Origin: Tieghemostelium lacteum
Lineage: Eukaryota > Evosea > Eumycetozoa > Dictyosteliales > Raperosteliaceae
Assembly (NCBI GenBank): GCA_001606155.1
Contig: LODT01000020.1
Coordinates: 496,001 to 560,000, forward strand
Length of the DNA stretch: 64,000 nucleotides
Reading direction: 5' to 3'
Part shown: one piece after another, positions 42,101-52,413 of the stretch
How the letters are laid out: each line of letters starts with the position of its first letter
How positions within the stretch are numbered: position 1 is the stretch's first letter
Translations under genes and position numbers: made by a program
Notes under the pieces: model-generated
Seen by the model: the letters and a program-made list of their open reading frames with translations, nothing else
What the model was told of the DNA's origin: nothing
Database searches by the model: none

Positions 42101-44460
42101 CTCTAGATGTGAGTGAATCATATAATGATCTATTATCAAATGATGACAAAAGGTCTCGGAGACAATTGACAATGGTCAGAACTACGTGAGGTAATTGAGG
42201 TGAATTTGCCATTCTAGGTAGACAAAAAGTTATAAAATCTAACCAATAGAAACGGATATTGAATCTGGTGGATGGTTGAATTAAACCTACAACAGTAGTC
42301 TGAAGGAACATTTGTGATTGTGTGATGGATGTCAGAGAGAGTGAGTTCATTCCTGGGTTCAATTCAGATGCACTTGGCGTACCACTACTTATATTGTTTA
42401 ATGACATGATAGGAGAATGAAGGTCCTTTACAGTTGAACTACTACTACTGTCAATCAAAACAATCAATCTTAAAAGTGACAATAAATGAACTTGAAGAAC
42501 CATGTTAGATGAACTTACAGCTTGTGCTAGATTCTGTAGTATAGGTTCTTGAATATAATTGGCAATCTCTTGAGATTTACTTGTTTGAATGGTAGTTTTG
42601 GCTAATAGATACTGAAGGAATTCTGCAGCACAAATCTGAACAACATCATTCTGAGCAATAAAGGAATCATTGCTAACTGTATGGTCAAATGAATTTGGTA
42701 CTTGTCCCTGAATAAATCTCAAGCTGACCACTACCAATAAATCAATATAACTATTAGTTGGAATGAATAGGAAATCTGAGGACGTCTCTGTATTACCACT
42801 GGTGAATCCTAAATAGGTATTCTGATTTACTGCATTCTCTTCTCCACCTGTGCCAACTTTTGAAGGTGACAATTTAGAAGATACGCTAGGTTGATTTGGC
42901 GACTCTCTATAAGATACAGATTGCTGTTCATTCAATTGTAAAATGTCTTTGGTAATTGGTTTCTCAATGACATGTTGAATAAACAATTTAAAATCACATT
43001 CAATGATGGCTTTGAGAATCTTGAATGCATATATAACTCTACCAGTATCATAATTGACCTGATAGGTATTATTAAATCTTATAGTTGATTTATCTAATAG
43101 AATTCTTAAAAGTGGATCTAAGATTCTTTCAGCCTTGTTGATGGAATCTGCTAGCCAAGTATGACCAGTCAATCGTATAATTGGTTGATCATCATGTAAG
43201 GAATCAAACATCAAGAACAAAGTGTTGCTAAATGGTAATGTTGAATTACCTAGTTCACCAGTAAGTCTCCACAATAATGCAAACTTTTGGAAACCTTCAA
43301 CACGATTCTTTAAATTGTTGTTCAACATTGCCTCTGCAATAGTAGTTGATGCTGCCTCCTCATTTAGTTCTCTTAGACTGAGGAATAGTGATGCTACCTT
43401 ATAATGAACAGCGCAGTGATTTGGGTCTAAAAGACTCCAAAGTTTCTTGGCTAGTAATTGGAAGTGTTCATTACTTATACTCAATGTACGCAGTGTCTTG
43501 GAGAGGTTAGTCTGGTCACCATGTTTATTAGCCAATAGGATAAAGGTCTTAATTGCCAAACAGGCTATATAAGGGTTATCTGATGTACAGAAATTCAATA
43601 TTGGCATATACCATTTTGGAGATATAATAGACTCGTACAATGGACTTGATGATCCATTTTGTGGGGACATGGTTGGGGAGGTTGGAGAGGTCTTGAATTG
43701 TGATAATAGACCTACTAGCATCTGTAGAGATAAATCGAGAATCATGAATATATCGGTATTGGTGATATAGGTGTATGATGACATGGATGATGCTGATGGT
43801 GTAAATGCCAAACTTGAACTTAAACTCAAGTGATTAGAACCACCTTGTGCTGATATATTGCTAACTGGATAACTAGTTGATGTTGTATTACTCATTGTCG
43901 ATAGAGGAAGTGCCTTCAATACATATTCAGACAACTGAATAAAGTATTCTTGATAGACATCAATACAAGATGTCAAGTTATTTAAAGAAGTTGCACTAGT
44001 ATCCACAACAATCTTTCCAATAATCTTTAATGCCAATTGAGTGTATGCAATAATCAATTGATTATCTTGAGTGTTCTTTACAGTATCCATTGATTTCACA
44101 ATACTAAGTAACAATGTTGGTAGGTATATAGTTTGAACATCCTCCACCAACAAATTCATTATATCCAAGATACATTCTACCAATTTAACCATCTCCACAG
44201 TTACAGGATTCTGCAAATCAGAAAATGTCAATATTCTACAAAAGAAATTCCAAATCACGCTGGGATTTGACATTGTCTCCAATAATTCATCTGTATATCT
44301 AATGATATCTTTGGAAAATGGATAACCATCTTTAAATATATAAATACATTTCAATATATCCAATAGAATATCTTCAATGACAACTTGAAATTGTTCTTTT
44401 TGGAATAAATAAATTAAAATTCTAAATGGTAATGTAATACTATTATTATTATTACTATTA

Positions 44461-44497
<37 letters not shown>

Positions 44498-44501
44498 TAT
44501 T

Positions 44502-44544
<43 letters not shown>

Positions 44545-45764
44545 TTATTTGGTGTTGTTGTAGATGATGGTGTTGTATAATTCAATAATTTTGAAAATAA
44601 TTCTTTAAATGCATTTACAGTTGATTGTTTTGAATACTTTTCAAAGTATTCTGGTTTATAGGTATTTGCATCACCTGGTCCTAAAAGCCATGAGTAAAGT
44701 CTTCTATTTAATGACATGTCTTTATGTGTAACTACCATAATTGCTGATTTAACTATATAATCCAATGGTTTACCTATAAACACACTGTGAATAGAGATTA
44801 GGTTAGTATTTTGAAAATGAAGGAGTAGGAGAGATTTGTTTGATAGATGCATACTTTGATGATAATGGGAAATGAATAGTAATAAGCTCTAATATATTTC
44901 TTTGTACTAGGATATTGGTATCTAGAAGAGAATGTGCTAATGCCTGTGCTACAAGTGTATCTTTCTCTGGAAGATATAATACCTGAGAGGTTATATCCAT
45001 CTCTTTAGGTAACCTATTGAGAAGGAATTGTAATGCCGACAGACGATTATAAGGTGTGGTAACTAGTGATTTCCAAATTGCCTGATAAAACAGTGTTGTA
45101 GAAGTAGCTTTACAAAAGTTATCTAGAATTCTAATAACCTGTTCATAGGACTCACCTTGCCCTTCCTCTAAACCTGGTAATATCGATGAAACCACACCAT
45201 TCAAACACGATATCAATCTCATGCCCAATGGTAAAATATATTTTTCATAAAGCTGTAGTATTCTAACCCTAACATCAGTACTAGCCAGATGATATAATGG
45301 GAATAAACCTGTTGCATAAATAGAAATATCTTTTGACAATTTTTCTTGCTATTCAAAGATTTTTTTTGTCAAAATATTTGTGAAAAACAGTATTAAATGT
45401 TTGGTATTAGGTGGTAATCCATGTTAATACCCAGTAATCTCTATCTCTCTTTTGTAATTTAATAAAAATAAAGTATACATACACCAATTCTATTGAAAAT
45501 CAATTCATAGGTCTCCAATGCCTTTATATGACAACCACTAGGTAAAGAGGGATTGAGACATTGAGAAAGACGTTTGGAAATCATTAATTTTGGTTGAATG
45601 CATGTTGATTTGGGAAACTTTTCAAATACCTTGTGAAATTTAACAAGACATTTAATAAAGTCAGCCCACTCTGTGGATTTACTGAATGAGAGTAATACTG
45701 AATTTAACTCTTCATTAAACTGTTTAAATTTTGGGTCGTTTGTTGGAACTTCTTCTGATTCCAT
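39135..45764 (-). CDS. DOP1: Dopey family protein DOP1, 3 exons
   Basis: Exons are 45764-45483, 45348-44855 and 44784-39135, with introns of 134 and 70 bp; the product has 2141 residues. Dopey proteins act with MON2 at endosome/Golgi membranes in membrane traffic and organelle positioning. The N-terminal Dopey domain spans the splices: DWADF-like EWADFIKCLVKF, GLFPLYHLAS, ILPGLEEGQGE and DMSLNRRLYSWLLG are near-diagnostic. The middle is HEAT-like. Low-complexity inserts include a long Asn run after residue 300 and Ser/Thr-Thr repeats near the C terminus. The stop is inside CAATAAA. Confidence 0.93.
39481..39561 (-). repeat. 9-bp repeat coding Ser-Thr-Thr
   Basis: GTTGTTGAG-type units in tandem within DOP1 give about eight Thr-Ser-Thr units. 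Confidence 0.8.
44440..44552 (-). repeat. (ATT)n repeat coding polyasparagine in DOP1
   Basis: About 38 nearly pure ATT triplets, interrupted by ACT, GTT and AGT units, placed between two conserved Dopey blocks. Confidence 0.85.
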
Positions 45765-46217
45765 TCTCTAAATGATCTTTATCAGAGTACTGAACTTGTA
45801 GATTATAATCTTATTACAGTTCACTTGGTTTTCTATAAACAAAGACCCTTGTGTAATTCAAATTAAAAAAATGAAAAAAAAAAAAAAATATTTCACCACA
45901 CCAGTGTTTTTATTAAAGAGCCCTATTCGAATGCAACTTTAATTATTTCTAAATATCCAAATTAAACAAATATCATCATTCTAATTTAAATTTTTTAATT
46001 TTTCAAGACTTTATTTTAAATTTCAATTATCTACAAAAGAAATATCAAATTAAATTTCTAATTTTCTGTAAAAAAAAACTATATAGTTAATTCTTAAAGT
46101 ACAACTAAAAGATAATGGTTCAATGTAATACCTATAACTTCAATTTATAACTTTTATAAATTCTTTTTTTAATTTTTTTTTTAATTTTTTTAATTTATCT
46201 TTTCTGCAATATTTTCG
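45765..46217. other. Divergent spacer between DOP1 and CypE
   Basis: Very AT-rich, with several A and T homopolymers (for example around 45877-45890 and 46165-46190). No gene is seen; it should hold both promoters. Confidence 0.55.
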
Positions 46218-46790
46218 ATGGAAGATTCGCTTGTTACTTTTGAAACAAACTTTGGTGAATTTACATTTGAATTATATTGGGATAAAGCACCAAAAACATG
46301 TAAGAACTTTTATGAACTCTCTAAAAAGGGGTACTATAATAATACTGTATTTCATAGATTGATAAAGGTATGTAGAGGCCATATAGTGGAATAGTGTGTT
46401 CAAATCAATAGGATATTAATTTGATTATTATAGGATTTTGTACTTCAAGGAGGGGACCCAACAGGATCAGGTAAAGGTGGTGAAAGTATCTATGGTGGAA
46501 AATTTGAGGATGAAATCACTAAAGATCTTAAACATACAGGTGCTGGTATATTGTCAATGGCAAATACAAATAAACCAAATACCAATGGAAGTCAATTCTT
46601 TGTAACATTGGCACCTACACCATCACTAGATGGTAAGCACTCTATATTTGGTAGAGTTTATTCTGGTATGAAAACTATACAGAAAATCAGTGCTATACCA
46701 TCTGATCGTGCATCTGGTAAACCATCAGAAGAAATTAGAGTACAACAAGTCAAAATCATCACAAAAGATCAATTAAATAACCCAATGTAA
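46218..46790 (+). CDS. cypE: Cyclophilin, PPIL1/CypE type (spliceosomal peptidyl-prolyl isomerase), 2 exons
   Basis: Exons are 46218-46367 and 46434-46790, with a 66 bp intron (gtatgt to tatag, phase 0); the product has 168 residues. Family blocks: [19 protein letters not shown] across the splice, [17 protein letters not shown] and [10 protein letters not shown]. The [12 protein letters not shown] stretch marks the PPIL1 branch, whose D. discoideum member CypE binds the SNW/SKIP spliceosome protein. The tryptophan that contacts cyclosporin A in most cyclophilins is Ser here (PSLDGKH), so drug affinity may be low. The catalytic Arg (FHR) and Phe (QFF) are kept. Confidence 0.92.
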
Positions 46791-47009
46791 ACATTTAAAA
46801 ATTAACACAATACAATATAACTACATTCTATAGCATGTTATTATATGAAATAAATAGGATATAGGATGCTGAAATGAACAATAATAATAATTAAAGTCAA
46901 GACAGATAATTTTATTTTTATAATCTTTCAAATCTAAAAACTATCATTAATATATAAACCTTTGAAGAAGACTCTTGGAATTAGATATACATACATTGCA
47001 TAATACAGT

Positions 47010-47126
47010 CTAGAATTTGACCATGTAAGTTCCACTTTTAGCCTGCATTGTTGATCTTCCGTAATCATCTGGTTTACGAGTTGAAGTTGTAATTTTGTTA
47101 TTTGAAATTAATGATGGAAATGGCAT
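47010..47126 (-). CDS. Possible 38-aa polypeptide
   Basis: Open from ATG with an AATTAA leader to TAG. It is polar and basic (TTSTRKPDDYGRSTMQAKSG), with no hydrophobic segment. It is only a candidate on grounds of start context and composition. Confidence 0.3.
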   Translation of the reverse strand: MPFPSLISNNKITTSTRKPDDYGRSTMQAKSGTYMVKF

Positions 47127-47437
47127 TTAATTGTTACAATTAAATATTAAATGTTAATACAGTGATTGGGATAATAAGTATAATGATTAAATTTTATTCA
47201 GGTCAGAGTAACACAACTCTCAAATCCCAAATTAAAAATCATGATTATCTTGACAGATAACTTTTCAGAATTGACCCTAAACTCAAAGGCCTTCGAAATG
47301 GTGGGAAATTGACTCAAATTTTATTTTGTGTTATTAGATATTTTTTTTTGTGAATGTTGATAAATTGACTAACATCAATCTCCATTTCCACTTTGACTTA
47401 ATGCACAATTGTTGATACTTACTTATGAGGATACATT

Positions 47438-47542
47438 TTAACGAAATGAAATTTGGTATTTATCTGTGTTAAATCCTCCTGTAAATCTTGTTGATTTTGA
47501 TGGGTTTGGTCCTGATGGTGTATAATTAAATTTGGTGTCCAT
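47438..47542 (-). CDS. Possible 34-aa polypeptide
   Basis: Open from ATG with an A-rich leader to TAA. It reads Pro/Ser/Lys-rich then GGFNTDKYQISFR. It loosely shares the STR and Gly/Asp/Tyr pattern of the 38-aa frame downstream, so the two may be related, or exons of one gene. Confidence 0.3.
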   Translation of the reverse strand: MDTKFNYTPSGPNPSKSTRFTGGFNTDKYQISFR

Positions 47543-47911
47543 TATTACTATTGTTGTTAATATTCAAGTTGAAAATGTAAATGATAAATAAAAAAAATAA
47601 ACTTGAATGTTTTTGTTAAGATGGTCAAATCAAACCACCTGACAGATATTTTTCATGAAAATTCAGGAGACTATTCTATTTTTGATATGTCGTTTTTTTA
47701 AATTATTGATCAGAAATTGTTAATGTCATAAATAATTGAATAGATTTAATTGTATGAGTAAAATGAAAGAAAAAAGTTTTATACAAGATGATTAGGTGTC
47801 ATAGGGTTAAATGAAACTTAAAATAGATTTTTTATAATTTTTCTTGGAAATTATACTACCCAATGATTCGATAAATTACATTTTATTTTTTGTAAAGGAC
47901 AAAATACTCCA

Positions 47912-50512
47912 ATGTCAAATTTTGATGATGTTGAATGGGATGAGGTAGAAACTACAACCACTACATCTGCAAATCAAGAAAAAGATATTGAAATCAATTT
48001 TGAAAATAATAATCAAGATACAGATAATGATGAAGATGGAGGTTTTGATATGTAAGTTTATGTCCCACCACAATAGGAGTTGATTGAGAATCCATATATT
48101 AAATATGAGGGTTTCATGTAGATCAATAGACCCAGAAGAATTGGAAAATGGTAAAAAGAAGAAGAAAAGAGTAGTTCAAAATAGAGTAACAAAAGAAGAA
48201 AAACATGATTATTTAGCAACTCATAGAGCTCAGCTATGTTGCTTTATATTAAATTTTAAGTTGACTTTGGATGCATTAAATAACGATTATTTAAAATCTA
48301 TTGTAATGTCATTGGTTCCTGATAGACTCTATTGGAAATCAAATGTAGATCCAAATAATAACAACAACAATCTTACAATTTCTGATAAGATGTTTAAAGA
48401 TAAGATATTAGAGGTTTTGAAGTGGTTTAAAAGTGAATATCAACTAGTAAACACAAGCAATACTGATTATTGTTCACCTCTTCAACAATTTTTAAAAACT
48501 AATGGTTCTAAGAGTGAACCAATGGTTATAGATTTGGAAGAGGAAGAAGAAGTTCAAAAACCAATTGATTTAGAAAATGAAGATTTACAGTATATTCTAA
48601 GTCCACAATCTAGTTATGTTTGTATTTTCCCTGCACATAATGAATCAATGAAAATCATCATATTAATATGGTATACCATATTCCTCAGTATCTATTATTT
48701 CAACAATTTATAAAAGAAATTAACAAGAAGGAATTATGTGAAAAGGTATCTGTACAGATTTTGTATATGATATTCAAAATACTAGGATTTCAATGTAAAA
48801 TAGTTACATTTATTTCACCATCACCACCAGTACCAGTTACACCAAACAAACAAAGAAGAATAAAAAGCTCAATGTCACAAACTTCACCAACAATACAGAG
48901 ATCAAAATCATTACCAAATATTAAAGATCTAGGAAAATCAGCTAAATCACCAAAATCACCTCCCCCAAAGTCCCCAAAATCACCAAAATCACCAAAATCG
49001 CCACCCCTAAAATCACCAAAATCACCACCCCCAATAACATCTAAACCAATAACTAGAAGTAGTAGTGGTACTAAAATGCCAAAAATGTTTACATTAGACA
49101 CTTCCAGTGATGAAGACGATGACAAAGATACTGATTACAGTGATAAAGAATCAAAGTCATCAAAATCTAAATCACCTCCTCCAAAATCAAACCCTAAACC
49201 ATTGTCTAAAAGTAGTAGTGGTCGTATTTTAAAAAAATTATCTAAAGATGTATGGAGTGAAGATGAAGAGGAGGATGAAGATGAAGAAGAGGAAGATAAT
49301 AGTGACAGAGAATCAATGAAACAGGATTCAAAATCAACACCAAAAAAGAGAAAATCTTTGGAGGATTCTAAAAATGAAATTGATAAAAAGAAGGATAAAA
49401 AGAAAACAAAATTGGATAAGGTTGATGTGAAACAAGAATCAAATATTGATATAAAAAGGATACAACATTGGTTAGAGATTTATAATGAATCACAGAATAG
49501 ATATGTTACTGTTGATGCTGTTAATGGAATACTAGATCAACCTGATTCCATAGAGGATTTGGAAAATCCATTTTCATATGTGGTGTCATTTAATGAGACT
49601 CAAATGAAAGATGTGACATCCAAATACACAAATAATTTTATAGTTTCATTTCTGAAGAGGTTACCTGGCGGTAGTCAATTAGACTTTTGGTATGAACTTT
49701 TGAGTACGTTTACTGATGAAGATAAGGTCTCTCAAGATATGGAAAAAGCTGAAAATGCACAGATTAAAGAACGAGAATGCAAATCACCATTTCCAACATC
49801 ACTCTCTAGTTTCAAGACCAATCCAGTGTATGTTTTGGAAAAGGATATTCATAAATATTATAATGCACCACCATATGAAAAACCTCTTGGTAAATTTAAA
49901 GATCAGAATATCTATCACAGAAAATCACTGAAATTACTGCATATTGCTGATAAATGGCTACAAAAAGGTAGATCAGTTATTCAAGGTCAACAACCAAGTA
50001 AAATTGTGAAGGGTAAATCATCTTCATCTTCCAGCTCACTTTTGTATGGTGATTGGCAGACTGAGGTTTATCAACCACCAACTATTAAAGATGGTATTGT
50101 ACCTGTTAATCAGTATGGAAATGTTTATGCTTTTAATCCTAATATGATACCTATTGGTGGTGTGCATTTACATGGTACAGGGTACAAGAGTATAGCTAAA
50201 AAGTTGGGTATTTCAGTTGGACCTGCAATGATGGGTTGGGAATTTTATAAAATGAGACAGATACCAATGATTGATGGTGTAATTGTTGCAAAAGAAAATG
50301 CTAGAGCTTTATTAGAAGCTTGGCTTGAAACTCGTCAATCAAAATACTATTTGGATGCTAAAAAGAAAAGAGACGAAATTATTGGAAGATGGAAACGATT
50401 TTTAAAAGGTTTATTAATTAAAGAATATGTATATAATAAGTATAATAATAATAGAGAAAATAAAGAGGAAGTGGAAAATGAAGAGATGGAGGAAGATGTG
50501 AATCATAAATAA
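47912..50512 (+). CDS. XPC: XPC/Rad4 nucleotide-excision-repair protein, 3 exons
   Basis: Exons are 47912-48051, 48122-48617 and 48689-50512, with introns of 70 bp (gtaagt..gtag) and 71 bp (gtttgt..ctcag); the product has 819 residues. XPC recognises helix-distorting DNA damage. The transglutaminase-like region is split by a low-complexity insert rich in Lys-Ser-Pro and acidic residues (HEAAELF-like EINKKELCEKVS, then IQHWLEIYNE). The C-terminal beta-hairpin domains BHD1-3 are clear: YVLEKDIHKYYNA, VYQPPTIKDG, NQYGNVYAFNPNMIPIGGVH and GVIVAKENARALLEAW. The second intron is inferred from a frame change and its weak donor; the alternative is a frameshift there. Confidence 0.92.
48935..49035 (+). 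repeat. Lys-Ser-Pro tandem repeat in XPC
   Basis: 9-bp CCAAAATCA-type units code for about nine KSP or KSPPP units in the low-complexity insert. Proline-directed phosphorylation sites are implied. Confidence 0.8.
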
Positions 50513-50616
50513 ATCTTAGAAATTGAATTTAACATTCCCATTACTATTAGGGTTTAATATAAAGGTTTAAAATTTAAATTTGATCACCCAATTTTTAAAT
50601 TTTTATTTTATGTTTT

Positions 50617-51521
50617 ATGATTGCAAAGGTGCAGAGTTTTTATCAACAAAATAAGGATTGGTTAATTTCTAGAGATATGTTTGCAACGTTAACTTCTTTG
50701 GTTTTTATATTTGCACCAGTTGCAGCTTATATACCACAATATCGAGATATACAAAGAACTTCAAATTGTGATGGATTCAGTAGTAAAGTTTGCCTCATTC
50801 TGTTACTATCCAACATTTTAAGATGTTTCTTTTGGTTAGGAAAACAGTTTGATAATACATTACTCTATCAATCCATTATAATGATAATTGCACAAATCAT
50901 AATGTTACATCTATGTGTTAGCATAAAATCAAAAGATTCACTAATGAACAGAAGTAAAAAAATCAATAGACAACAAATATCATCTAGTATGTAGAATACA
51001 CACACTGTTTATTAACCTTTATACAAAGATTCATTATTGTAAACTAACATTCACAAAAATTGAATAGGTTTTTTTGAACAACCATTCTGGGAATGGGATT
51101 CCTTTTTTCCTTATGGTAAAGATATATTCCATTTATCAGATTATTATAAAACAAATGCTGTTGGGAGTATACTAACCCATTTTGGTTTAAACAACTTTAT
51201 ACAGTATTATTTTTAGCTATATACACCTTTACATTTTTTGTTATATCATATGTATTTTTATTTACACCATCCTACTTTGAACTATTGGGTGGGTTATCAC
51301 TAGCTATTGAAGCTACACTGGGATTACCTCAGCTGCTTCAGAATTACAATAAAAAATCAACTAAAGGGTTAAGTGCAGTTTTAATTATCTCTTGGTTTGT
51401 AGGTGATCTATTCAAAACATTGTATTTCTACTATACATCAGCCCCACTACAGTTTATAATGTGTGGTCTATTTCAAATTCTAGTTGACACTGCAATTACC
51501 TATCAGATGTTGACCTATTAA
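50617..51521 (+). CDS. PQ-loop membrane transporter, SLC66A2/PQLC1-like, 3 exons
   Basis: Exons are 50617-50986, 51068-51115 (a 48 bp micro-exon) and 51205-51521; introns are 81 and 89 bp and all joins are in phase. The product has 244 residues. It has two PQ-loop motifs (PVAAYIPQYRDI and LGLPQLLQNY) and about seven membrane helices, the layout of the PQLC1 group. STKGLSAVLIISWFVGDLFKTLYF and APLQFIMCGLFQILVD match the family closely. PQ-loop proteins carry amino acids or act in lysosomal and Golgi lipid balance; the substrate here is unknown. Confidence 0.85.
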
Positions 51522-52164
51522 AAAATTACAATAGAAATAGTCTCCCACAAACACCTAACCCACCACAACTTACAAACAACAATAAAATTTTTAAATTTTA
51601 TAAATAACTCAATACCCCCACACAAATTAAAAATAACACAACACTGCGATATATACCTTTCTTTAAAATTCTCTCTTGACAATACAACAGTAAAGGTGAG
51701 AGAGTGTTAAAGATTTAAAGAAATTTCAAAACACCCACAAGCTATCTCATCTGATAGACCCCATTATCAAAAAAGATAGCCAAATTGATCAAATTGTCAA
51801 AAATAGCAAGAGGTAACTGCATACATTATCGTTTGATAAATTTATCATAATTAATTTCTATAAATGTTGTAAATAACAATAACTCAACACACATATCCCA
51901 CATTTCTGGGTTAACATATGCACAAATATTTTAGTTTTCGTATTTTGATCAAGGAATAATGAAATACAATGTGGGTATATACTGTTAATTTAAACTGTTA
52001 TTACATTAAAAACACATTAAACTAAGAATATACTGTGCCAACACTTTATTTTAAAATATTTAAATCTTAATTATTTTTACATATTTAAGCAAAATAAAAA
52101 ATTAATTTTATTTATCATTTATTTAATATAAATATATAAATAAATAACAATATAAATATCCAAA
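51522..52164. other. Intergenic region
   Basis: About 640 bp of AT-rich spacer. Dominated by A/C-rich then T-rich stretches. No gene or clear motif seen. Confidence 0.5.
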
Positions 52165-52380
52165 ATGGCATTTAATTTAAAAATTGGTAAATCTCGTAAA
52201 TATGAACCATTATTAGGATATAAAAAAGCTAAAAAACAACAGCCAACAGAAGGTATATATCAACCTATCCTAAATTTTAAAATATATATACTAATATCAA
52301 TATCTAATTAAATAGAAGAAAAACAAAGAAAATTGTTAACATTAAATTCAACAATAACAAAACAATTCCCTGGATTTTAG
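52165..52380 (+). CDS. 50-aa basic protein, 2 exons
   Basis: Exons are 52165-52252 and 52316-52380, with a 63 bp intron (gtatat to aatag, phase 1). The joined product begins MAFNLKIGKSRKYEPLLGYK and ends TITKQFPGF. It is strongly basic and has no membrane segment. Support comes from the in-phase splice, the CAAAATG start context and coding-like base use. Family unknown; it may be a small ribonucleoprotein or mitochondrial component. Confidence 0.6.
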
Positions 52381-52413
52381 AAAATTACTCTAATAAAATT
52401 AATATTTATTTAT

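Larger units (their letters stand above)
46791..47911. other. Intergenic region with two possible mini-genes
   Basis: About 1.1 kb without a long gene. Two short minus-strand frames are listed separately; the rest is AT-rich and featureless to me. Confidence 0.5.
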
